Origin: Pseudofabraea citricarpa
Lineage: Eukaryota; Ascomycota; Leotiomycetes; Helotiales; Dermateaceae
DNA: 64,000 nucleotides
Assembly (NCBI GenBank): GCA_029641185.1
Contig: JAPWGK010000023.1
Location: 496,001 to 560,000, forward strand
Direction: 5' to 3'
Shown piece by piece: positions 1 to 10,964 of the stretch (its first letter is position 1; each line of letters begins with the position of its first letter). The notes under the pieces are model-generated. The model saw nothing but the letters and a program-made list of their open reading frames with translations, made no database searches and was not told the origin of the DNA. Position numbers and translations under genes: made by a program.

Positions 1-647
1 GAAAGCTACTTCGACTCCCACATCAAACGTGGTGTGGTCTCCTCGCGTAGATGTTACGACGGCACGGCAAGCCAAGTTTAGATGGACTATGTTATCTAAC
101 GGCTGGCGGCTGATGACCAATATACTCCAAAGTTCGCACCAGCCAGAATCCCCTGGGAAAAGAGTTAGCATAACAAGAGATAGCTATAGCCACGTATCTT
201 GTTTATCTCTCAGCGTGACAGACGTGAATTCTCCTGGCTGTATAACTCCCTACTGCAGTAACATATGGGCTCTTAGTGGCTAAGGCCAAGGCCAAGGACG
301 CCGGGCAGGTAGGTAGTGGGTAGAAGAAGCTCTTCTGAACAGAGGTTAACATGGTGGTGGTGGGGGAAAAAAACAACAACAGACGGATTCCAAGCGCTGC
401 CACAGCACACGATACTTAAAACCCTTGCCAATGATAGGTAGGTAATCAGAACGAGCTGATCAGATAAAAAGAAAAGCGTAAAAAGTACATACTACCACGG
501 TTGAAAAGCCCAAGGTACAGCTGTAGCAGGAACATGACAATCCGGCTGGGGCTCAGGTAGGAAAGGAGAAGCAAAGCAAAGCAGGGTTTTAACAACAAGA
601 GGAGTAGCAACGTGCCGTCGCTTAAACGCCCGCCTAGCCCTTCCCAA

Positions 648-679
648 GTGGAAAAGTGGAAAAGTGGAAAAGTGGAAAA
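648..679. repeat. Four tandem copies of an 8-bp GTGGAAAA unit
   Basis: Four uninterrupted copies of GTGGAAAA are read directly. Function unknown; simple slippage is the likely origin. Confidence 0.9.
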
Positions 680-3600
680 TCCAGCCGGGAAGGGAGAACG
701 GCAAGCTTTCTTCGATTCCTTTCTCATATACTTCGTTCGTCGCCTGGTATCGGTATCCGGTGCTGGAGTGAAAGCGCGTTGAGGCTTCCTCGATGATCAG
801 CCTATCGGAGCGAAGTGCAGAGACTAGAAAGCACACTCGGGATAATCAAGCTTGTCTGACCTCTCTGACAGAGAGGTTGATTCGCAAAGCCAAGTCATAA
901 ACCGACGAGATAGCAATCAAGTATACCGTGAATAAATAGTATAGACGAACTCTTCTCTCTTCGGATGTGGATAATTGGCCTTGCTATAGATATCTAGTTG
1001 GGAATGCTACTTGGATTATTGAAAGAGAGCTAAAATACCGAATCACTTGAAAGCAGTTGGATCCTTGGGAGAGCTCTCTAGATTCCAAGAACCCAAACTC
1101 AATCACAGGTGCTCGAAGCTCAAGCGCAGCGACAAATGCCTGGCACCCGAACAGAACCTGGTAATTCAATAGTACATGTCCATGTACCAGAAACTCGAGC
1201 CGAGATGGAAGATCTCAAATACACAAGAACAACACAACAGCAAAACAACACCAACAAGTCCATCTACGGTACCGCACCCTCGCACACCACATGGCGATCG
1301 ATTACCTGCTTAAGACTTTACACCGCCCCCAGACCTAAACACATGTGGCAGACGTGCTGGACGGCCATGTTTTTCAATGGTACAGCAGCAGACGATCCTG
1401 CCAACTGTTTCCCAATCGAACACACCTCGCACCGAAGTAGGAAGATAGGAATAACGAAAAGCGGAGCCCTCTCCGCATTGAACCTCCAAAGCGGAACGCA
1501 GCCCCATGAACGGTAAGATCGCTCTGCGATGTTAAGGGAGATGATTTCCACCAGCGGGCCTTGGCAGAGCCTCTGAAAGGAATACCCTTCGACGCGCTCC
1601 ACCTCTGATCAATGCATTAACTAGTTCGCGTCTCATAAGGGAAACACATGGACCACTGGTTCATGCGAAAGAAAACAAAAGGAGGAAGATAGTAAATAAA
1701 CAAAGAAAGAGCTCCTTCGAATGCGACGGTAGGAATATCTCCAAATCCCCTCTCAACATGATCAGCACCCCTTTGTTGGGCCACGCGAAGGAACACGCGA
1801 TGAGGTTTGTGCAGGTAAGACGCGCTTCCGCACCTGCTTCGGACGCGAGAAAACAAATGAAATGAGATTGCTTATGATGTCAATTATCAAAACATCATCA
1901 GACGCGTGCCTGGAAGACGCGTTGAGCGTGGGCTGGCTTTGCTTACCTACAGAGAAATGGCGACGAACGGGATGCAACTCTAATTTCCGACCTGCCGGGT
2001 ATCAGGATTGGAACCGATATTCTCTTTTCGGGCGTGATTTGAGCCAATCTTCGGGGGGAGTCTGGTACTTGGAAATCCGAGAGCTCGACGCCGCACGCTG
2101 ATAGCTGAGCTGATCGGCTGGTACGTGCAGTGGAGGATTTCCTCTTCTCGGGCTTGAAGACCGGAAGGATGACTTGACCAGCCTGTTTGCGTGTTCTATC
2201 CGAGGTTTTTACTTTCGTTCTGCCTTTGCCTTGGCCGTTTGATTCTCGAATCGAGATCGTTTCGGCACTTGCTTTCCTTGCAGTGGATGGCAATATGGAA
2301 AACGGCCATTTTGCTTTTCACTAGAACATGGTTTTCAAATAAGGTATGCAAAATGGGGTGTTGCAGGTTGATGAGGTAGATGAAGGTTTTGCATGTAAGA
2401 TGACGTGATGATTTTCGACAAGCCGTCTTGTAAGGGTTTGAATACCTGCATCTCTCGGAGATATCTGGTGCGGAGGAGAAATTGCCTTATGCCTACATGG
2501 CCGTTTGACAAAAAACGTTGTTAACCAGTCGCAAGCTAGGATGAGGACGACAGTCCGCAGACCGCGTGCATGCATGCATGCTGTACAGGTTGCAGTGGCA
2601 ATGCATTTGCAGGTTGGGGGTTGTACGACTCTGGCTTGTTGCTCATAATCTTGAAGCTTCTCAGCACTAGAAGGTTTAGCCACCGAAAGTGTTTGCAGAT
2701 GACGGCTCCCAACAACCTCTGGTGCCGCGGGCTTGGCCCATATGTGAGCCTCTTGGTGTGATTGGGTGGCGAGCTGTGCTGTCAGTAAGACATTCGTGAC
2801 CAGTCATCGGTATATAAGACCATGATAACGTCGTTTGAGTTGCACGGGAGGCAAAAGAGCTGGGTCGAGCAAGAGAAATCCCGTAATGAGGGTGTTATGA
2901 ATATAGTGGCTCTCCACCAGCAGCACCTCTGACAACTCACGTTGAAAAACCGTTTAGCTTTGCCGTCAGAGTCTCGCAGATTGAAAACTCTTCGATGTCG
3001 GGTATCTCCACGATTTCACGGTGTTGATGGGACTTGATTCGACACGGGCGTACCTAGGTACACGGGCACGACAGAACAACTGGGAGGATCCTGCCACCTG
3101 GCAGCAGTAGTGGGGTTCGAATGTTCGACGTGATCTCGACCATTCGAGATCGACAAGCAATCAACACCCAAGATTCCCTCGAAGACCCGGAAGCCTCAAC
3201 CTTGAAGCGTCGCCTCACGATCCAGGTTTGGGAGTGAATCACGGCCTCGAGACCCTCAAATTTTGATCACTTTTGAGCATCGGCCAGGGTTCGCAGCCCT
3301 CTGGGCGTCCTGCCCCCCAAATGGGCCTGATCGATCGCTACCGACTGAACCCAGTCCTTCAGGCTTCAGGGACGTCCAGCGTCAGGTACGCCAGGTGTGC
3401 CATTGGCCGCGGGAGTATAGCCGTTCCGCTGCGCTGGGTGGCAGCAGGGTTGTATTTGCAGGCATTCCCTGATCCGACGGAGAGGACGCAGCTGTGGACG
3501 CACCCCCCCTTTTGGCTTTTTTTCGTTATCAGAGATTCAGAAGATGCAGAGACACGCCCCTTTTCGCACGACCAGACAACGAGACGATGTCAGAGGCTTT

Positions 3601-3868
3601 TCGTCGTGTCGAGCAGCGAGCGCCCAAGAGCCATTGTCAGAGATGATGCAGGGTGAAGGGCGGCCATGACAGCAACTGGTCGATTGACTACTGTCGATTC
3701 AGATTTGCTTTTCTTTTGCCTCTGAAACTGTAAAGCTAGGACTCGCCATGGACCGAAGCAAGGGGACAGGGCTTCGACTTGTGTGATTGGATGCGAAAGG
3801 AGGGGGGCCGTCTTGTCAGTTGTGAAGGGACTCAGGGAGCAGGCACTCCGGATAGTTGATAATTGCTT

Positions 3869-3894
3869 GTGTGTGTGTGTGTGTGTGTGTGTGT
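3869..3894. repeat. (GT)13 microsatellite
   Basis: Thirteen uninterrupted GT units, followed by a degenerate GT/GGGT-rich tail to about 3930. A purine/pyrimidine alternating tract of this kind is likely polymorphic in length. Confidence 0.95.
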
Positions 3895-4156
3895 TTGTAT
3901 GTGTGTGGGTGGGTTGGTGGGTGTGGTGGACCGGCGTGAGGTAAAGAATCGAGCGAGTGGACTTGTCGAAATGAGAAAAGACGGAAGAATGACGATGGTG
4001 TTGTTGACATTTAACTGCATTGGTTTGTAGCTGCGATGGTGTCGTAGAGTTGAGGCGAGTTGGAGCGAGTTGGGGGCAGGTTGAGCCTTCGGATGGCGGA
4101 CGGCGGGAGGGTTAGGACGTTTGAAAATAATGCCTTTCGGACGGGACGCTCCCTCA

Positions 4157-4200
4157 GTGCGTGCGTGCGTGCGTGAGTGAGTGCGTGAGTACGTGCGTGC
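4157..4200. repeat. Degenerate GTGC/GTGA tetranucleotide repeat
   Basis: About eleven four-base units of the form GTGC or GTGA with one GTAC variant. It is a simple repeat in gene-free DNA. Confidence 0.85.
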
Positions 4201-6117
4201 AGCTGCAGTTGCGGCTGCTTCAGGCCTTCAGGGCGTGCTTTTGGTGGGTAGAGTCACTGAGTGACAGTGGTGGTGGACAGTCGAAGCCTGGAAGGTCTCT
4301 TTAGGGGGGAAGCATCGCTATTCTCCAGGAGTCCAGGGAGTCTTTCTCGCCTTTCTAGCCTTTCTAGCCTTTGCAGCGCTCATTTCCCTCTGAGCAGGGT
4401 CCCTGAATATAGTGCAAAAAGCTAATTAATATCACTATGGATTCTTGACAGTCAGACAGTGCGAAGGTTCGAACTCTAATACTCTATCCCCACTGCTAAG
4501 AGCTGCCACTGGAGGTGCAACCAGGAAATCCCATCACCATTCACCATTCACCATTCACCACTTATTGCTATATCTCCTTTCACGGCACTCATCACTCATC
4601 ACTCATCACTCACTGCAAACCCCGAACGACGACAAACGCCGCCGGACACAAGCCATTGGGTTGACTGCCGTATCGGATCTCCTCTCTGAGCCACAGCCGC
4701 TTGGGTCAAGACTTGTTCTACCGCCGCCCAATCTCAAACCTGGTCACTGCACGAGCGCACCGTCAAGTCCTCGCTAGTCAGGCACAAAAGTTGCAAGACA
4801 GCTGCTCCAGCCTATTACCACTCACTACCACTACCACTACAGTACCACTACCACTGCCAGGACCCAGCGCTGCCCATATCATATCCCCCCCCTACACCCC
4901 TACACACCCCTACACACCCCTACACCCATCCCCTCGCCCTGATCACTTCACACTGCACGCTTCACGCTTTCACCACCACCACCAGCGAACTTCAACTCGA
5001 GAGCAGCGGCTTGCATAAACTCCACCCCCAGGTCGTTCGTTTCTTCTGCAGCTTCTGCAGCTTCTGCTTTCTTTCCTTCCTTCCTTCTCGCCTCGCCCTC
5101 CCTCGTCTTCGGCACCTGTCAGTTCAATAATCTTTCCAGCCAATTTCCAATTTCGACTACAAGTCCTTGCATTCCTGCGGACCTGCACACTCAACCGTCC
5201 AGCTCCACCGGGACAAACTGTCATTCCTTTCCCTTCCGACCTGACCAGATACCAGACAGACACACCTCGACATCCTTCTGGAAACGACTCGCCTCGAGAC
5301 ACGGTCCACCACATACATTCTTTACTCTGTATTGAAGAATCCCTCCACGTTCGCTCTACATTCCCCAGCATTGTCCTACCTCATGTGTCGATACTGGACC
5401 TGAAGGCCTCTTCGCTCAGCTTCTGCAACATCCCGAAAACTGCGTCGGCGCATCCCCCTCCTAGTAGCAGGATCGACGTGGGCGAAAGACCTTGGGCCGA
5501 CAGACCACCTCCTCGAATCCCACGGCCAACGACAGCGTCGACCAAGTCACCGACTCGAAAGAAAGGGAGATATCTACAGCAACTCTTCGCATATTCATTT
5601 TGGCTACAGCTATCCCAATCCGCTCACTTCAAACCCTCAGCCTCGGCACTCCGAGCACCCTTACACGACCTGCGACATTATACAGTCCGAAAAGCACTAG
5701 ACTGCAATAACAGCTCCAATCGACTTTTGAAACGGCTCATTCTCGCCTTTACTGTCCATCCGTTTGATCAAACTTCCCCACCTATATCGCGGTAACCTGT
5801 GCGTTAAACTCAATTCCCATCTGAGTCGCTCCTATTGAATTTCAGGGCTGATGCTTGTACCTTTAGACACTCTCTATCTCAACCCTTGGAATTATCTATA
5901 GTCGACGTGGACAATTCTTGATCCTTCATTTAAATCTCGTAGCACTGGCGGCCAAGAACTCCTCATAACTACGAGTGACGAAGGGGGAGGAGCCTAGATC
6001 AATTTCGTCGGCGTGCTCACTCCCGATTGTCTTTGTAGGTGGCCCTCTTCACCAAGGTCCATTGTGCTCCCAGCTAACCCAACCATAGGCAAGGCATAGT
6101 GCGAGAGCTTTAGCAAG

Positions 6118-9100
6118 ATGAATCGTTTTCGGACAAAGAAGATCAAGAATGAGAAGGTGGTGACAGAGGGAGCACTTCGACCCTCGACCGACTCGGATGG
6201 CTCGTCAATACCACCGATAAAGACATCCAAGAGCTGGGGTCGAAGCAAGAAGTCCCAGGAACCCGAGCAAAAAGTGGAACTCGATCTCAGCAATGCTCTA
6301 CCTTCATCAGATGACTTTCGAACAAGTTTGTTAATGAATGGTCTTTCTGCCCGGTTCTCCATGTTGCGCGAGCAGGATGACCCATCTTCGAAGATTGGAA
6401 AGGCGAGCGATGACAGTGTTTTGTTTCCGTCGAATCGACAGTCGAAACTGAATGACTTCGGATACACATCGCGTGGTGGACTGTCAGATATTGCAGAAGT
6501 TTCGTCGATCAATGGCTCAATCAGGCCCCCCTTTGCGTACGGCAGGAAAGATTCAGTGAGCACTATGAACGATGGATATGGCACAGATGATGATTCCACG
6601 CATGGAGGCAGCATAATGAGCCGTGCGAAACCAGGAGAAGGGAACAACTTTTTTGGAGGTCGTCAGAAGATCTACAAGATTACTGCAGATGGCGGGAGCA
6701 ACAAAGGAGGCAGGGTTCTCTATGACGACGATGTTAGCCAGTCGGCTTTCCAAAAGATACGTGAGCGGGAGAAGGAAGAGGCAAGACTGAAGCAGCAGCA
6801 ACTTGAAGATGAGCAAGAAGAGGCTGAACAATTAGCTCAGTCGTCACGCCCAAGCTCACCTCCGTTGACAGGCTACAACAGAAATAGAGAGACCTCGTCG
6901 ACTACCTCCTCTGGACCACACACCCGAATTTCTACTGCTGCTACCTCGGTCATTTCTCAACGGACACCGTCTCTAAACGGTGGCCACAATACGAGTGTTC
7001 CCACCACTCCGGCGAGCCTTGAGAGATCAGGTACTAAATCTCGACGATTATACGAGACCGGTTTAGATAAAGACCTTCACGAGCAACAGTTTTCAGCCAT
7101 GAGCAGAATTGATACCCTTGCTCGCCAACGAACATTCGGAGCGCACACCCCACCTCCTGGACTTGCTTCCCCAACAGGACTCTCCAGTGCTGCTGGAAGG
7201 TTTGAGCGCCAACAAGTCGCTACACAGATGAGCATGCCAAACCTTAGAGCTGCGAGCCCACCCCCAACTTCTGCCATAGCCGGTAAATTCGATTTTGGTG
7301 TGAAGGCCCCTGCAGCTGAGAACAAAACAAGTTACGGATTTGCAAGCCCGCCACTAAGCCCTCCCATCAGTGAAGATGATCATGGGGTTCTTCCTGTTCA
7401 GCCCAACGACAAGGGAAAGGCCACTGCTCTTATGGCATTCTCGAAACCTACCCTCCCATACGACGAGAACAAATATTCCCAGCGACAACTTCAGATGCAG
7501 CAGGGAAGAGAAACGCCGCCACCGAGAAGAAATTCACCACCTAGAGCGTTTGTACCCCGACAGCAGGCTCCTGCACCCACAGCACCTGCTGCTCCTAGAA
7601 ACAGGGCAGACTCAAATGTTACATTTGCATCTAGTAGATCAGCATCAAATGGGTCCGCTTCTGCACAAAGAAACTTTCGAATTGAGGATCGAATGGGTCC
7701 ACCCGCTGCAAGAAGTGAGATATCAGTACCGGAAGACCATGAGATAGTAGCCAATGGAACCTTTTTGGTATCTCCAGATAGTCCCGATTCGCCTGTCGAC
7801 GTAGAGCCTCCCAGCAAACCATGGGATCGTGCGGGTGCTCAATCACCTTCAATTCCAAAAGGCTACCGGCCAGATCCAAACCAATCCCCTATCCTGGAAC
7901 GACCTCCCGAGTCACAACATCCAGCCCATAGACCCAGTCCATTTTTGCCTCAAGATGGATCGCCAATCCCCGATCGAAGTATTTCTACCCCGACGATTAA
8001 TCGGCTAAGCACTGGTGACCTGTCTAAACAACGTCCGAAATCTTCTCACCCCAGCGATTCTCCAACTTTGGGACCAACAACTGGGTTAAGTGGAATGGTA
8101 CGCCAACATCTACGTTCCGATAGCAACAATTCATCGATTTACGGCGGAGGCTCAAACGCACCATCTGCTGGATTTGTGTCTCGTTTCCCCGAGGACCCTA
8201 CTGACCCCATGCCCCAACACGATTATAGTAGCACGAAGAGCAATCCCTGGGATCTAGATGACTGGGAGAAAAAGTACTACAGCGATAACAACTCCACTCC
8301 GGACGTGAAGTCACCTGTTGGACAGGTTGAAGCCCCACCTCCATTGTCGGTTAGATCTCCCAATGTCGACACTGGTTCCCAAGAGAATTCATGGGAACAG
8401 GAACTTGCAAGTCACCACGCTAGAATTGGTAGTACAGACACGCAGATTGAACGCCAAGAGCTTGCCGATGATCTTGCATTCCGTCGTAAACAGGTACAGG
8501 ACAAGATGAAGAGTTTTGTCGAGACAGACAGTAGCCGAGCTGCAAGCCCGCTTCCAGGCATGGATTGGGCTCGCCAAAACAACCCTTTGGGACTATTAAA
8601 GGCGAAAACCAGCAGGACATCCCTTGTTGTCAAAACACAGAGAGAGAGAGAACAGCCTTCGAAAGCGATGAAAATGCTTGGAATTGGAAATGCAACTATG
8701 ACGACCAGTCCCTCACCAAGCAGGAAGGTGTTCGATGATCATTCCTGGAAACACGAGGAAGAGGATATGCTTCGTGGAGTCCCCAAGCAAAACACTCTAG
8801 GGCCTCAGACCAAAGCCTTCCGTCAAGCACGAAGGGATGCACAGCGCTCTCGGGAACAGCAAGTAATGATGAGACATCACCCGAATCAACCTAACCAAAG
8901 ACAAGGAGGAGATCGTGATGATCGCGAGTGGCACGGTCCAAAGCCCATTCAAACAAGACCTGGACCTGGACCTGGACCCGGACCTATGTATCGTCAACGT
9001 GATCCAAGCCGCGAGCGCGGACCAGGACCTATGCACGCACCACAGCGTATTCGAACTCCCAGTCGTGATAACCATCCTCCACCTGTCAGCCACAACCCGC

Positions 9101-10131
9101 ATCGCTTGAATGGCAATAGCCGAGAGAGCCATGAAAGTGGATCGAGTGGTAGTTCAGGGTCTAGGCAACCTAGTCGCGATCGTTCTAGTTCTGATGCATC
9201 TGGTCGATCAAAGAGCCACAACGGAAGATATCGTGATGATATCGCTAGAGCAATGGCCGATGGAATTGGAAGCTCTAGCCACGGCCCGTATGAGAATGCT
9301 CCTGTATCTGCTCGTCTGATGCCGAAATCACCTGGGATGCCAGGTTTGGCTTTCCAACCATCTCCATCTTATGATCGATCTCCAGCGTTTCAACCGTCGC
9401 CATCCTTTCCAGTCTCACCGCTTCCTCCATCTCCAGCCCCAGGAACTGTTGGTGCATCTAGAGCACGATCTAGAAGCAATAGCAAGACTGGATACTTTGA
9501 TCAGAATTTAACCCCAATCCAAACATCTGATGGTGTCGAAATAGGTCTCCCTAGGCCTTCTCCAGTTGCACCATTTGTTGTAAATCCGACACCTCCAATC
9601 GATCAGCCTGCGACAACACCATCAGCAACGACGCCTACTACAGCCGGCTTTCAGTCTTCTGGCCGTATCCCTGCTACACGTAAGAAGTCGATTAACAAGT
9701 CTGAGATCTCGGAACCCACTTTCCTCTCATCTACCTCACGCATTACAACCGTCGCTCTGCCATCAGGCTCATCTCTTGCGAATGGGTCTGAGCCATCTCC
9801 CCCTATCCCTCCTATTAATCCTCGACGCCGTCAGACCCGTGTTCAAACAATGTTTGGGGCACTTGCCGGTCGAAAGGAGGATCCAATGCCATCTATGACT
9901 CTTCAACAAGCTACTAAAAGTACAGAGGAGATGAGTACATTCTCGGCAGACGAAGCAGATAGCAAAGGTCCTAAACAGAGGCAAAAGCTTAGAAAGAGCA
10001 GCAGTGAAGGAGGCAACTTGAACGCAAGAGCCAGACAACAAGCTATGGCCATGCCGAGTCCAGCTGTTCCTTCCACCCCCTTTGCTAATCGGGCTCCTAG
10101 CCCTCCAAAGATGGAAGGAGGCATGTTTTAA
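6118..10131 (+). CDS. Large disordered Ser/Pro-rich protein, conserved-looking, function unknown
   Basis: One uninterrupted reading frame encodes 1337 residues, starting at an ATG in AGCAAGATGA context. I do not recognise the family. The protein is almost entirely low-complexity and Ser/Pro/Arg/Asn-rich, with many SP and TP dipeptides that could be proline-directed phosphorylation sites. A short charged helix or coiled coil (Glu/Lys/Gln-rich) lies around residues 210-243. A less biased, probably ordered stretch covers roughly residues 700-930; it has several Trp residues and includes the segments DDWEKKYYS and SWEQELASHHARIG. A Gly-Pro repeat follows near residue 945. There is no signal peptide or membrane segment. 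Such architecture is common in fungal scaffold or polarity proteins, but that is only an analogy. The very long gene-free leader upstream suggests complex regulation. Confidence 0.85.
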   Translation: MNRFRTKKIKNEKVVTEGALRPSTDSDGSSIPPIKTSKSWGRSKKSQEPEQKVELDLSNALPSSDDFRTSLLMNGLSARFSMLREQDDPSSKIGKASDDSVLFPSNRQSKLNDFGYTSRGGLSDIAEVSSINGSIRPPFAYGRKDSVSTMNDGYGTDDDSTHGGSIMSRAKPGEGNNFFGGRQKIYKITADGGSNKGGRVLYDDDVSQSAFQKIREREKEEARLKQQQLEDEQEEAEQLAQSSRPSSPPLTGYNRNRETSSTTSSGPHTRISTAATSVISQRTPSLNGGHNTSVPTTPASLERSGTKSRRLYETGLDKDLHEQQFSAMSRIDTLARQRTFGAHTPPPGLASPTGLSSAAGRFERQQVATQMSMPNLRAASPPPTSAIAGKFDFGVKAPAAENKTSYGFASPPLSPPISEDDHGVLPVQPNDKGKATALMAFSKPTLPYDENKYSQRQLQMQQGRETPPPRRNSPPRAFVPRQQAPAPTAPAAPRNRADSNVTFASSRSASNGSASAQRNFRIEDRMGPPAARSEISVPEDHEIVANGTFLVSPDSPDSPVDVEPPSKPWDRAGAQSPSIPKGYRPDPNQSPILERPPESQHPAHRPSPFLPQDGSPIPDRSISTPTINRLSTGDLSKQRPKSSHPSDSPTLGPTTGLSGMVRQHLRSDSNNSSIYGGGSNAPSAGFVSRFPEDPTDPMPQHDYSSTKSNPWDLDDWEKKYYSDNNSTPDVKSPVGQVEAPPPLSVRSPNVDTGSQENSWEQELASHHARIGSTDTQIERQELADDLAFRRKQVQDKMKSFVETDSSRAASPLPGMDWARQNNPLGLLKAKTSRTSLVVKTQREREQPSKAMKMLGIGNATMTTSPSPSRKVFDDHSWKHEEEDMLRGVPKQNTLGPQTKAFRQARRDAQRSREQQVMMRHHPNQPNQRQGGDRDDREWHGPKPIQTRPGPGPGPGPMYRQRDPSRERGPGPMHAPQRIRTPSRDNHPPPVSHNPHRLNGNSRESHESGSSGSSGSRQPSRDRSSSDASGRSKSHNGRYRDDIARAMADGIGSSSHGPYENAPVSARLMPKSPGMPGLAFQPSPSYDRSPAFQPSPSFPVSPLPPSPAPGTVGASRARSRSNSKTGYFDQNLTPIQTSDGVEIGLPRPSPVAPFVVNPTPPIDQPATTPSATTPTTAGFQSSGRIPATRKKSINKSEISEPTFLSSTSRITTVALPSGSSLANGSEPSPPIPPINPRRRQTRVQTMFGALAGRKEDPMPSMTLQQATKSTEEMSTFSADEADSKGPKQRQKLRKSSSEGGNLNARARQQAMAMPSPAVPSTPFANRAPSPPKMEGGMF

Positions 10132-10964
10132 GAATTTGTCTTATCGTATATTTTGAATTTCTTTGTTTCAAGGTTTTATACCCATACCTTTTTCATTTTA
10201 TCATAGCGACATAATGTTTGTTTAACGAACTTGAGAATTTCCTTGCTTATTTCATTGGATGATGCATCCCTCACGGTATGCTACAAAAAAAGAGACAGAT
10301 TCTGGATGGGAATCGGACGGTATAAGGCGTTACAAGAGAGCTACATAATTGGCCTTGACGAGATCCACGTACTTGTTTATTGCTCATTGAGGATTTCAAG
10401 TTTCATTTCTTGTATATGAATTGTTGGGGGTGGAAAAATTGCTACTACTACGACAGCATAACTGCAGGCTGGTTCTGGTGTGCTTGTCTTGCTTGAACTT
10501 CAGCGAATATTTGGAGAGGTTATTGTGTATATTTATTGATCATATGTCTCCTCTTACCCAAGAGAGAGACTGGAGAGAAGAGAAAGTGGAGTGGATGGTA
10601 CCATACTACCCTCCGGGATATAATACATAGATATTGTGTTTTGATTACTTGAACCAGTCTCTTTATATCTGAACAAACAGTGAAATTTACTTGCTTTTGT
10701 AAAGTTTGAAAACTGATTTGGAGAAGCATTTGTATGAACGGATGAGTTGTTATACAGAGTAGAATAAGGTTATCTTGTGCTATACTTTGTTACACATCAA
10801 ATAGCTCTACTTCATTGTCCTCTTGACGCCGTCGGCATTGTCGAAGCTACCCCCTGAAACGACCGCGTTAGCGCTACTCGCGTAAAGCAAGCTGTCATCA
10901 ATCAAGAGCTCTCACGACGTTCCCAAGCTCAGTATCACAACGAGTTCCAGCAAGACGTATAAAA
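10132..10964. other. Intergenic, 3' region of the 6118 gene and promoter of GTB1
   Basis: T-rich directly after the stop codon, as in fungal 3' untranslated regions. No gene, RNA or notable repeat seen. The last 100 bases are the presumed GTB1 leader. Confidence 0.6.

Larger units (their letters stand above)
1..6117. other. Long gene-free region with microsatellites and the leader of the 6118 gene
   Basis: No open reading frame here has recognisable protein character; the longest are compositionally biased or overlap each other in several frames. What can be seen: an 8-bp unit repeated four times at 648-679, a (GT)13 tract at 3869-3894, a GTGC/GTGA-type tetranucleotide run at 4157-4200, and CACCATT-, CATCACT- and ACACCCCT-like short repeats between about 4535 and 4926. 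From about 4500 to 5700 the plus strand is strongly C/T-rich, as expected for the promoter and 5' leader of a fungal plus-strand gene. A branch-like CTAAC at 6074-6078 followed by AG at 6087-6088 could be the 3' end of a leader intron. I see no RNA gene or transposon. Confidence 0.6.

Noticed and set aside
3100..3150. GGTTCGAA-like strings that resemble a tRNA T-loop (also near 4467)
   Set aside because: The flanking bases cannot form the five-base-pair T-stem and no D-arm, anticodon arm or acceptor stem is found.
5994..6647. Minus-strand frame of 217 codons opposite the start of the 6118 gene
   Set aside because: Lies antisense to a strong reading frame, has no family features and no start-site or splice support; a shadow frame.
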